Source of the DNA: CAIWXH01 sp964555675
GTDB lineage: Bacteria > Chloroflexota > Chloroflexia > Chloroflexales > Chloroflexaceae
Direction of reading: 5' to 3'
Length of the DNA stretch: 14,496 bases
NCBI GenBank assembly: GCA_964555675.1
Contig: CAZKTU010000171.1
Coordinates: 1 to 14,496, forward strand
Shown here: positions 8,105 to 14,496 of the stretch, piece after piece
Layout: every line of letters begins with the position of its first letter
How positions within the stretch are numbered: the stretch's first letter is position 1
The notes under the pieces: model-generated
The model's database searches: none
What the model was told of the DNA's origin: nothing
The model's input: the letters and a program-made list of their open reading frames with translations, nothing else
Program-made: the position numbers and the translations under genes

Positions 8105-10129
8105 TCAGCCGGCGGGGGGATCATCGTAGCGCTCGAATGTGCCGTCGTTATAGAGAACGAAGATACTCGGCGTCCCGAGCGGCCGGTAGTCGGGCGTCCA
8201 GAACATCAGGCCCTGCTCGAAGTACTGGATCACGCCCCGCTGCTCGCCCTTCAGCTCGATCTCGGGGCCGGTCGAGGGGCCGAGAAACTCGGCTACGCGC
8301 GGCTGATTGAAGTATACCGTACCAAAGCCGCGTACGGGCTGATTTGGATCGGGACCCGGCGTCGGTTCAGGCCCGAGCGCCTGCACATCTTTGTTAGAGA
8401 ACGCGTCGAAAGGCCCGCGGTCGCGCCCGTAGAAGGCAATGATATAGTCGGCGCGCTCATCTCGGTTCGAGTCGTCCCAGTAGAGCATCATGCCCTGGGT
8501 GAAGAACTGCTGCGCGCCCTCGCCGGCGCTCTCGCGGCGCAAGGGGCAGCCCAGGCCGGCGCGCACCCTGCCGTTCTCGTCATAGATGCGCCCGAAGCCC
8601 CCGGTCATCAAGTCGGGGAGGCATCCCGCGACAGCCGTGGGCGTCTCGGGCGTGGCCGTCACTGTCTCGGTGGGCGTCGCCGAGGCCGTGGGCGTAGCCG
8701 TCGCGGTGGGGCTGGCCGTAGGCGTGGCCGTAGCAGAGGCCGTGGCCGTGGGCGGCGCGACGGTCGGCCCGGGCACGGTCGCCGTAGGGGGCACAGGCGT
8801 GGCGCTAGGGGGCTCGGGCGTCGCCGTGGCGGCGTCGGTGGCCGCCAGGGCCGGATCGGTCGTGGGCGAGGGCGGCTCGCTCGTGGGCGACGGCTCGCTC
8901 GTGGGCGAGGCGGCGGCCGTCTCTGAGGGGGGCGGCGGCGGGGCCGAGGTGGGGAGCGCCCCCGTCTCCTGCCGGCTGACGACCATCGCCAGGGCTACGG
9001 CGAGGCCGCCGACGATCAGCGCCAGGAGGACGACGAGCAGCCAGGGGCCGGCGCCGCCGGCGCGGGGGGCGGCGCGGGGTTCGCGCGGAGGGGGCGGCGA
9101 GCCGGCCTGGCGACTAGCGGGGGACGGCTCGGAGCGGCGCGGCGGCGCGACACTGGCGAGGCCGGGCTGGGTCGGCTGGGGGAGCGGCGGGCGGGCGGGG
9201 GCCGTGCCGACGGCGGTGGCCGCCGCGGCCCCTGCGGCCACCGCCGCCTGGGGGGCGGCCAGCACCACGGGCGCCCCGATGGCCGTGGCCGCCGCCGCGC
9301 CGCGCGCCACCTGGCGCAGGGCCTGGAGGAAGGCCCCGGCCGAGGCGTAGCGGTCGGCGGGCTCTGTGGCGATGGCCCGCGCGACAACCTCGTCGAGCCC
9401 CTGGGGCAAGCCCGGATTGATCTCTGAGAGACGGGGGGCGCGCCCGTAGAGATGGCCGAGCAGCACGTCCTGGGTCGAGCCCTCGAAGGCGCGGCGGCCG
9501 GCGAGGGCGCGGAAGGCCAACATGCCGAGGGCGTAGACATCGACCCGGGCGTCGGCCGGCTTGCCGGCGATCTGCTCGGGGGCCATGTAGTCGGGGGTGC
9601 CGATCAGGGCACCAGTGGTGGTGAGGCCGGGCGTGTCCAGCTGCTTGGCGATGCCGAAGTCGGTGAGCAGCGGGCGGACGCCATCGGCCTCCTGGCTGAG
9701 CAGAATATTGGCCGGCTTAATATCACGATGGACAACTCCACGCCCGTGGGCGTAATCGAGAGCGACCGCTACGGGGCCGAGCAGGGCGAGCAGCTCGTCG
9801 AGGCTGATCGACCCGGCCTCCTGCAGACGGTCCTGCATGGTGCGCCCGCTGAGCAGTTTCATGGCAATATATGCCATTCCGTCCTGCTCGCCGACATCGT
9901 AGACGGGGACAATATGCGGGTGCTCAAGCGAGGCGGCGGTGACGGCCTCGCGCTTGAAGCGCTCGACCAGGGAGGCGTCGTCACCATATTGGGGGAAAAG
10001 TACTTTGAGGGCTATATCGCGTTGGAGCACGGTATCGGAGGCTCGATACACCGCCGCCATACCGCCCCGACCGAGGAGCTCTTTGATATAATAGCGTCCG
10101 AGGCGCTGATTGAGAAGCGATCTAAGCAT
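8105..10129 (-). CDS. Transmembrane Ser/Thr protein kinase (PknB-like) with duplicated extracellular domain
   Basis: A 674-residue receptor-like kinase. The cytoplasmic domain (about 12-276) has the Gly-rich loop GRGGMAAVY at 20-28, catalytic Lys42 in IALKVL, HRDIKPAN with Asp136, DFG at 157-159, and APEQ at 183-186. All key residues are present, so it should be active. An Ala/Pro-rich juxtamembrane stretch follows, then one membrane helix (about 361-384), a Thr/Pro/Ser-rich linker (390-500), and two tandem extracellular repeats (about 510-579 and 600-670). These start GFGRIY and GFGTVY and end in FYGRDRG and LYNDGTFERY. There is no PASTA domain. Two cysteines, Cys503 and Cys528, could pair outside the cell. 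The start ATG 10129 fits the usual kinase N-terminus but has only a weak ribosome site. It is the first gene of a two-gene operon with the BTAD regulator. The signal sensed is unknown. Confidence 0.95.
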   Translation of the reverse strand: MLRSLLNQRLGRYYIKELLGRGGMAAVYRASDTVLQRDIALKVLFPQYGDDASLVERFKREAVTAASLEHPHIVPVYDVGEQDGMAYIAMKLLSGRTMQDRLQEAGSISLDELLALLGPVAVALDYAHGRGVVHRDIKPANILLSQEADGVRPLLTDFGIAKQLDTPGLTTTGALIGTPDYMAPEQIAGKPADARVDVYALGMLAFRALAGRRAFEGSTQDVLLGHLYGRAPRLSEINPGLPQGLDEVVARAIATEPADRYASAGAFLQALRQVARGAAAATAIGAPVVLAAPQAAVAAGAAAATAVGTAPARPPLPQPTQPGLASVAPPRRSEPSPASRQAGSPPPPREPRAAPRAGGAGPWLLVVLLALIVGGLAVALAMVVSRQETGALPTSAPPPPPSETAAASPTSEPSPTSEPPSPTTDPALAATDAATATPEPPSATPVPPTATVPGPTVAPPTATASATATPTASPTATATPTASATPTETVTATPETPTAVAGCLPDLMTGGFGRIYDENGRVRAGLGCPLRRESAGEGAQQFFTQGMMLYWDDSNRDERADYIIAFYGRDRGPFDAFSNKDVQALGPEPTPGPDPNQPVRGFGTVYFNQPRVAEFLGPSTGPEIELKGEQRGVIQYFEQGLMFWTPDYRPLGTPSIFVLYNDGTFERYDDPPAG
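8120..8602 (-). repeat. Tandem duplicated extracellular domain of the kinase
   Basis: Two copies of roughly 70 residues can be aligned: GFG-(R/T)-(I/V)-Y, an RV..-(G/F)LG step, QxF-x-QG-(M/L)-M near the middle, then a short aromatic strand (YIIAFYG / IFVLYND). Copy 1 is interrupted by the extra segment DDSNRDERAD. The copies have diverged strongly, so the duplication is old. Similar modules occur outside the membrane in other Chloroflexota proteins, to my memory, and resemble LGFP-type repeats. Confidence 0.6.
8630..8962 (-). repeat. Low-complexity Thr/Pro/Ser/Ala linker in the kinase gene
   Basis: This encodes kinase residues about 390-500, a string of short TATP, PTS, SPT and SEPS units. 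The DNA is a repeat of GTGGGC, GTCGCC and GGCCGTG words on the plus strand. It joins the membrane helix to the extracellular repeats and should be extended and exposed. Such stretches vary in length through slippage. Confidence 0.85.
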
Positions 10130-10170
10130 GGAACTGCTGTGTCAATCCAGCACGGCGTACGCCCACGGCT

Positions 10171-10179
10171 ATTGTAGCA
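10171..10179 (-). promoter_or_regulatory. Candidate extended -10 promoter of the kinase operon
   Basis: The minus strand reads TGC-TACAAT, an extended -10 (TGN plus hexamer), about 41 nt before the kinase ATG. No good -35 is seen at 17-18 nt, as expected for extended -10 promoters. A perfect TATAAT also lies further upstream (10199-10204, minus strand) without a -35. Either could start the kinase-regulator transcript. Confidence 0.4.
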
Positions 10180-10257
10180 TACGCCTCTGGATCTGCGCAT
10201 TATATGAGGATGCGAGGCCCTTATGGTAGCCAGACCTCTACTCACTATTGCAGTGGC

Positions 10258-10264
10258 GAGGGGG
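10258..10264 (+). promoter_or_regulatory. Ribosome binding site deciding the start at 10273
   Basis: GAGGGGG is followed by 8 nt and an ATG at 10273. An in-frame upstream ATG at 10204 has no purine-rich site, and its first 23 codons do not resemble the rest of the protein. Confidence 0.65.
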
Positions 10265-10272
10265 CCTCGCTG

Positions 10273-11244
10273 ATGGGCGGGGCGGCTGCGCTCTACGAGC
10301 GCCTGCGGGCCGCCGGGCGCCCCCTGGGCGAGCTCGCGGCCGGCGCAATTATGCCGGCCCTCGACGGGGGCCTCGTCGCGGCCCTGGCGCTCGACCGACC
10401 CACCCGCGACCGGCTGGTGATCTTCGACCCGGCCACCGCCCACCTCATGCGTCCCCTGACCCTCGCCGCAGATGCCGCCCCGTGGCACATGGGCGCCGCC
10501 GGGCGCTGGGTCGTCGCCGTGCCGCAGTCACAGGCCGAGCACATCGCCGACTTCACGGCCCTGGCCCGCCACCTCGCCGCGCTGGTTGCGCCGGCGGGGC
10601 CCAGGGCGACACCCTGGTGGGCCATAACCGACGACGAGGCGCGCCCGCCGCCGGGCCCCCGCCTGATTGTCGCCGGGGACGCGCCGATGGTGGCCTGGGA
10701 CGAGACACCCGCCCTGATCGGCGGCCCGGCCACGGTGATCGCCCCCGCCGAGCCATACTGGCTGGCCCTGCTCGGCTCGCAGCTCGGAAGGGCCCTCCTC
10801 GCCTCCCAGGTCCCGGTCACAGCCTTCCCCATCCCTGATGGGCCCGCGCCCGCGCGCTCGGGCCTCGCCGGCCTGGCCCTGCAGGCGGTAGCCCTGGCCG
10901 CCGGGCGCGACGAGTTGCGCCGGGCGGTGCTGCGCCGCCTCGTGGCCGACTTCGGGCCGCCAGGGGTGCAGCCCGGCCCCCTGCTGAGCCGCTGGTGGAG
11001 CCTCGACTTTGCGCAGCTACACCAGGCCGTGCGCGCAGAGCTGCGCAACGACATCCCCGAGCGCTTCAGGCCTACCTGGGCCCAGATCCACGCCGACGAA
11101 CGGGCCGCCCACGACGCGGCCGGCGCTCAACTGGCCGAGCTCGAGGCGGCGATCGACGCCCAGGCCCTGGCCCTCTACGGGCTAGAGAACGAGGAGTTCG
11201 AACGCCTGGCCGGCCCGCCATTGGCGTCAGGCAGCGCGCAATAG
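10273..11244 (+). CDS. Stand-alone TaqI-C-like target-recognition domain protein, no methylase or nuclease
   Basis: A 323-residue protein that follows the layout of the specificity half of Eco57I/type IIG restriction-modification enzymes (TaqI C-terminal type). LGELAAGAIMPALDGG resembles their LGE...GI.TG motif. DRPTRDRLVIFDP...LMRPLTLAAD aligns with LIKPFLRGRDI, and GRWVVAVP with GRWLIF. WWAI, PRLIVAG, APAEPYWLALLGSQLGRALL (family: LLALLNSKL) and FPIPDGPAPARSGLAGLALQAVAL (family: FPIPDPS) follow in the expected order. The C-terminal AELEAAIDAQALALYGLENEE matches their LEAEIDRLVYALYGL helix. No NPPY methylase motif, AdoMet motif or PD-ExK motif is present, so it should bind DNA or a partner rather than cut or methylate. 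Several motif residues have drifted (MPALDGG for TG.N). It is divergent from the kinase operon and may be an orphan specificity subunit or a repurposed DNA-binding protein. Confidence 0.7.
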   Translation: MGGAAALYERLRAAGRPLGELAAGAIMPALDGGLVAALALDRPTRDRLVIFDPATAHLMRPLTLAADAAPWHMGAAGRWVVAVPQSQAEHIADFTALARHLAALVAPAGPRATPWWAITDDEARPPPGPRLIVAGDAPMVAWDETPALIGGPATVIAPAEPYWLALLGSQLGRALLASQVPVTAFPIPDGPAPARSGLAGLALQAVALAAGRDELRRAVLRRLVADFGPPGVQPGPLLSRWWSLDFAQLHQAVRAELRNDIPERFRPTWAQIHADERAAHDAAGAQLAELEAAIDAQALALYGLENEEFERLAGPPLASGSAQ

Positions 11245-11280
11245 ACCCCATTGGCCGTACATCACCGTTACGTCAGGCAG
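11225..11280 (+). repeat. 10-bp direct repeat upstream of the PBP promoter
   Basis: CGTCAGGCAG occurs at 11225-11234 (end of the preceding gene) and again at 11271-11280, 46 bp apart. A CCATTGGC word also appears near both. The second copy lies where a -35 element of the following promoter would be, and no -35 consensus is there. It could be an activator site or chance. Confidence 0.3.
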
Positions 11281-11293
11281 GGCTCAGACGGCC

Positions 11294-11304
11294 TGTGCTA
11301 TACT
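11294..11304 (+). promoter_or_regulatory. Extended -10 promoter of the penicillin-binding protein gene
   Basis: TGTGCTATACT contains TGC followed by TATACT, a good extended -10. Transcription would start near 11311, giving a leader of about 33 nt before the ATG at 11344. No -35 consensus is seen 17-18 nt upstream. The leader has only a weak GGGGA 16 nt before the ATG, so translation initiation may be modest or leader-dependent. Confidence 0.55.
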
Positions 11305-11343
11305 TCGGCGGTTTCAGTACGCGGGGACAAGTAACAAATACAG

Positions 11344-14300
11344 ATGCAAAAAGATCGTTTTGCCCGTAGGACCTATGGCGGCCACCGAGTGCCGCGCCGC
11401 CCGGCCTTCCCCGGGCTGCTCAGAGGGCGCAGGGCGCCCGCGCCGGGGCCGCGCCTGCCCATGATGGCGGGCAATCTGCTCGCCGTGGCGACCCTCGGCG
11501 TCGCGGCCGCCGGCCTGATCGTGCTCGCGGTCGTCTACGCCGCCTACGCCGGCACCGCCGCCAGCCTGAAGCCCCGCCTCGACGCCCTCGGCAGCCGCGA
11601 GCTCTTCCAATCCTCGCGCATCTACGACCGCAACGGCGTGCTGCTCTACGAGTTTTTCGACGCCGGCAAGCGCACCAGCGTGGCCTACGAGCGCATCTCG
11701 CCCCTGGTGATCAGCGCGACGGTGGCGATCGAGGATAAGACCTTCTTCACCAACCCCGGCATCGACCTCAACGGTATCGCCCGCACGCTGATCAGCAGCC
11801 TGCAGGCCGGCGAAGAGACCGGCGGCGCCTCGACGATCACCCAGCAGGTGATCAAGAACAGCGTGCTGACCGACGAGGAGCGGGCCCCCGAGCGGCGCTA
11901 CGAGCGCAAGCTCAAAGAGATCATCCTGGCCCAGGAGCTCGACAAGCTCTACGACAAGGAGCAGATCCTCGAGCTCTACCTCAACGAGAACTTCTACGGC
12001 AATCTGGCCTATGGCATCGAGGCCGCCAGCGAGACCTACTTCGCCGTGCGGGCCAGCGAGCTCTCGCTCAACCAGGCCTCGCTGCTGGCCGGCCTGCCCC
12101 AGCTGCCCAGCCTCTACAACCCGATCAACTACCTCGAGCGCGACGCCCAGGGCGGCTATCTGCCCGGCGTGCAGCTCGGCGAGGGCTGGCTCTCGCCCGA
12201 GTACGCCCTGCCCGAGACAGTGACCGCGCCCCGCCTGCGCCAGGTGGCGGTGCTGCGCCGCATGGTCGAGGAGGGCTACGTCAGCGAGCCCCAGGCCCGC
12301 GCCGCGATCGCCCAGCCCCTGCGCTTCGCCGCCCAGGAGGTCCCGCTCAACGCGCCCCACTTCGTCTTCTATGTGCGCGACCTGCTGCAAGAGCGCTACG
12401 GCCCCGAGACCCTCTTCGGCGGCGGCCTGCGCATCACCACGACCCTCGACCTCGACCTGCAGCGCATGGTCCAGCAGAAGGCCCTCGAGCGGATCAACGA
12501 GCTGAAGGAGCGCAACATCCACAACGCCGCCGTCGTGGTGATGCAGCCCAACACCGGCCAGGTGCTGGCTATGGTCGGCAGTATCGACTATGACGCCGTC
12601 CAGGCGACGACCACCCCCGGCGAGCGCGGCAATGTGATCGACGGCCAGGTCAACGTAGCCACCCGCGAGCGGCAGCCCGGCTCGGCCCTCAAGCCCTTCA
12701 CCTACCTCTCGGCCATGGAGCGGGGCATGACCCCCGAGAGCGTGCTCTGGGACGTGCCGACCGACTTCCCGACCACCGCCGCCAGCGACGCCGAGTGGTA
12801 CACGCCGCTGAACTACAACGGGCGCTTCAACGGCCCCGTGCGCATCCGCACCGCCCTGGCCAACTCGCTCAACATCCCCGCCGTCAAGGCCCTCAAGTTC
12901 GCCGGGGTCGAGAACACCCTGAACCTGCTCGACCGGGTGGGCATCAAGCAGGGCCTCAAACGCGGCAAAGATTTCTATGGCCTCTCGCTGACCCTGGGCG
13001 GCGGCGAAGTCACGCCCCTCGAGCTGACCGCGGCCTACAACACCTTGGCCAGCGGCGGACGCTACTTCCCGCCGGTCTCGGTGCTGTCGATCAGCGACGG
13101 CAGCGGTCGCCTGCTCGAGCAGTTCCTCCCTGGCCGAGGCCAGCAGGTGGTCGACCAGGGCCTCGCCGCGGTGATCACGAACATGCTCAGCGACGACCGG
13201 GCCCGCCAGCCGGTCTGGGGGCTCAATAGCCCGCTCAAGCTCAGCTTGCCCGCCGCAGTGAAAACCGGCACCACCAACGACTGGCGCGACGCCTGGGCCG
13301 CCGGCTACACCCCCTTCGTCACGGTCGGCGTCTGGACGGGCAATAACAACAATGAGCCCACGGCCAAGGTCGAGAGCCTCACGGGCGGCGGGATCATCTG
13401 GCGCAATGTGATGGAGGAGATCTTTGTGCGCATCCGCGAGGAGCCGCGCTACCGGGCCCTCTTCGCCGCGCCCTACGCCGACGGCGTGATCCCGACCGAG
13501 TTCCGCCTCCCCGCCGAGTCGGTGCTGCAGCAACGACCCATGTGCCCCCTGCCCGGACCCTATGGGGGTTACGATGCCGAGCTGTTCACGCGCTCAATGC
13601 TCACCTCGATGATCACCTCGACCCTGAGCACCACCACCAGCCTGCAGACAAGCCAGGCCCTCGACGTGCGCCTCGCCTCGGCGCAGGTGCCGTGCAGCTC
13701 GTTCGAGCGGCTCACCGTGGTGCGCATCCCGACCGAGGACGAGTGGAGCCCGACCGGCGAGCTGCAGATCAGGGCCCCGGCCGCCCCAGCAGAGGGCGCC
13801 GATGCGGCCCCCGCCTTCAGCCCCGACGACCGCTTCTGCCGCCCCGGCGAGGGGACGACCTACCCCGAGGCTCTGACCCGCAGCATCTACTTCTGGAAGA
13901 CGCCGCCCGCCGACCCCGATATGCGCGTGCGCTACGAGTGGTCAGGGGGCTCATTCAACCCGGACCTGCGGCCCGACGAGCTGCCCGCCTGCACGGCCGA
14001 GCTGTTCGCGCCGCCCGTACGTACGCCGCCCGTGGCCGGGGCCATCCTGATGCCGGACCTGCAGCGCCTCGGCGAGAACCAGGCCAAGGAGCTGCTGGCG
14101 AGCCTGGGCGTCAGCGCCGGGGCCGTCTACGTAGACTACCAGGGCCGCGACCGGCTGGGCGCCGACTACGAGCGCTTCGTGCCCTACTCGGTGGCGAGCA
14201 CGCTGCCGAAGGCCGGCGACTGGATCCTCCCCGGCACGACGGTCGTCCTGGGCGTGCGCGCCCCCGACCCCGACCCGCTCACCGCGCCGGTCGAGCCGCC

Positions 14301-14460
14301 CGCCGAGGCCCCCGCCCCGACGCAGCCCCCGCCACCCGACCAGGGCCAGCCAGCTCCCCAGCCGACCAGCGCCCCGCCGCCCCAGCCGACTAGCCCGTCG
14401 GTGCCGCTGCCGCCCACCCTGCCCCAGCCGGTGCCACCCGGCGGGCGGCCGCAGCCCTAG
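11344..14460 (+). CDS. Class A (bifunctional) penicillin-binding protein with PASTA domain
   Basis: A 1038-residue peptidoglycan synthase of the PBP1a type, anchored in the membrane and working outside it. It has a basic cytoplasmic tail (1-40) and one membrane helix (about 42-69). The GT51 glycosyltransferase (about 90-265) contains catalytic Glu130 in AIEDKTFF, STITQQVIKN at 163-172, and RKLKEIILAQELDKLY with ILELYLNENFYG. The transpeptidase (about 370-705) has Ser447-x-x-Lys450 in QPGSALKPF, SLN at 508-510 and KTG at 640-642. A segment (706-900) with the only four cysteines follows, then one PASTA domain (about 901-972, ILMPDLQRLGENQAKELL...ILPGTTVVLGV) and a Pro/Gln-rich tail. It is a complete gene with all catalytic residues, under the promoter at 11294. 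The start at 11344 supplies the basic tail typical of this class; its ribosome site is weak. The 36 bases after the stop show nothing. Confidence 0.96.
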   Translation: MQKDRFARRTYGGHRVPRRPAFPGLLRGRRAPAPGPRLPMMAGNLLAVATLGVAAAGLIVLAVVYAAYAGTAASLKPRLDALGSRELFQSSRIYDRNGVLLYEFFDAGKRTSVAYERISPLVISATVAIEDKTFFTNPGIDLNGIARTLISSLQAGEETGGASTITQQVIKNSVLTDEERAPERRYERKLKEIILAQELDKLYDKEQILELYLNENFYGNLAYGIEAASETYFAVRASELSLNQASLLAGLPQLPSLYNPINYLERDAQGGYLPGVQLGEGWLSPEYALPETVTAPRLRQVAVLRRMVEEGYVSEPQARAAIAQPLRFAAQEVPLNAPHFVFYVRDLLQERYGPETLFGGGLRITTTLDLDLQRMVQQKALERINELKERNIHNAAVVVMQPNTGQVLAMVGSIDYDAVQATTTPGERGNVIDGQVNVATRERQPGSALKPFTYLSAMERGMTPESVLWDVPTDFPTTAASDAEWYTPLNYNGRFNGPVRIRTALANSLNIPAVKALKFAGVENTLNLLDRVGIKQGLKRGKDFYGLSLTLGGGEVTPLELTAAYNTLASGGRYFPPVSVLSISDGSGRLLEQFLPGRGQQVVDQGLAAVITNMLSDDRARQPVWGLNSPLKLSLPAAVKTGTTNDWRDAWAAGYTPFVTVGVWTGNNNNEPTAKVESLTGGGIIWRNVMEEIFVRIREEPRYRALFAAPYADGVIPTEFRLPAESVLQQRPMCPLPGPYGGYDAELFTRSMLTSMITSTLSTTTSLQTSQALDVRLASAQVPCSSFERLTVVRIPTEDEWSPTGELQIRAPAAPAEGADAAPAFSPDDRFCRPGEGTTYPEALTRSIYFWKTPPADPDMRVRYEWSGGSFNPDLRPDELPACTAELFAPPVRTPPVAGAILMPDLQRLGENQAKELLASLGVSAGAVYVDYQGRDRLGADYERFVPYSVASTLPKAGDWILPGTTVVLGVRAPDPDPLTAPVEPPAEAPAPTQPPPPDQGQPAPQPTSAPPPQPTSPSVPLPPTLPQPVPPGGRPQP

Positions 14461-14496
14461 AAGGGCACGGCAGAAGGGGCGCAGGGAGACCTGGCC

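Noticed and set aside
4807..8310. Long plus-strand open frames across the regulator and kinase end
   Set aside because: They are antisense to clearly recognised proteins, lack motifs and ribosome sites, and show the biased composition typical of reverse frames in high-GC DNA.
8630..8962. Short repeated words, considered as a CRISPR or minisatellite array
   Set aside because: There are no regular repeat and spacer units. The words are codons for a Thr/Pro-rich linker in an open frame.
10139..10144. A TTGACA match on the minus strand before the kinase
   Set aside because: Its matching -10 would fall inside the kinase coding region, downstream of the start codon, and no -10 is found there.
11314..13533. 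A very long open frame on the minus strand opposite the penicillin-binding protein
   Set aside because: Its composition (Gly, His, Gln, Val runs) is the reverse reading of a GC-rich gene. It has no family motif, and the plus strand encodes a complete enzyme with every catalytic motif.

Overview
The window is about 70% GC with densely packed genes. The gene content points to Chloroflexota (class Chloroflexia or a close relative). It has an F420-type luciferase-like oxidoreductase, a STAND-ATPase/HEAT/BTAD regulator, a PknB-like kinase with a duplicated Gly-Phe-Gly extracellular repeat, and a class A penicillin-binding protein with a PASTA domain. The taxon is inferred from these families; no marker RNA is present.

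Left part, minus strand (1-4210): leuB, an alpha/beta-hydrolase esterase, an F420-type LLM oxidoreductase and nhaA. They are joined by a 4-nt ATGA overlap, a 27-nt gap and a 25-nt gap, so they look like one transcript. nhaA runs off the left edge. A 100-N assembly gap cuts the 3' part of leuB, and the reading frame shows that the true gap is not 100 bp.

Centre (4211-11244): a 149-nt divergent leader with a strong hairpin and a 13-bp palindrome separates leuB from a 74-residue protein of unknown function. That small gene converges, stop to stop, on a two-gene minus-strand operon: a transmembrane Ser/Thr kinase followed 16 nt later by a very large ATPase/TPR-like/HEAT/winged-helix/BTAD transcription factor. 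Divergent from the kinase is a stand-alone protein that reads like the target-recognition (TaqI C-terminal-like) half of a type IIG restriction-modification enzyme, with no methylase or nuclease domain.

Right part (11245-14496): an intergenic promoter with an extended -10 element, then a complete 1038-residue bifunctional penicillin-binding protein with a cysteine-bearing insert, a PASTA domain and a Pro-rich tail. Nothing is recognisable in the last 36 bases.

How the genes may work together: the kinase has an outside sensor and an inside catalytic domain, and the linked regulator is cytoplasmic and ATP-dependent. The pair could form an envelope-to-transcription signalling unit next to a cell-wall synthase. 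This link is inference from gene order. No tRNA, rRNA, insertion sequence, CRISPR array or phage feature was seen.
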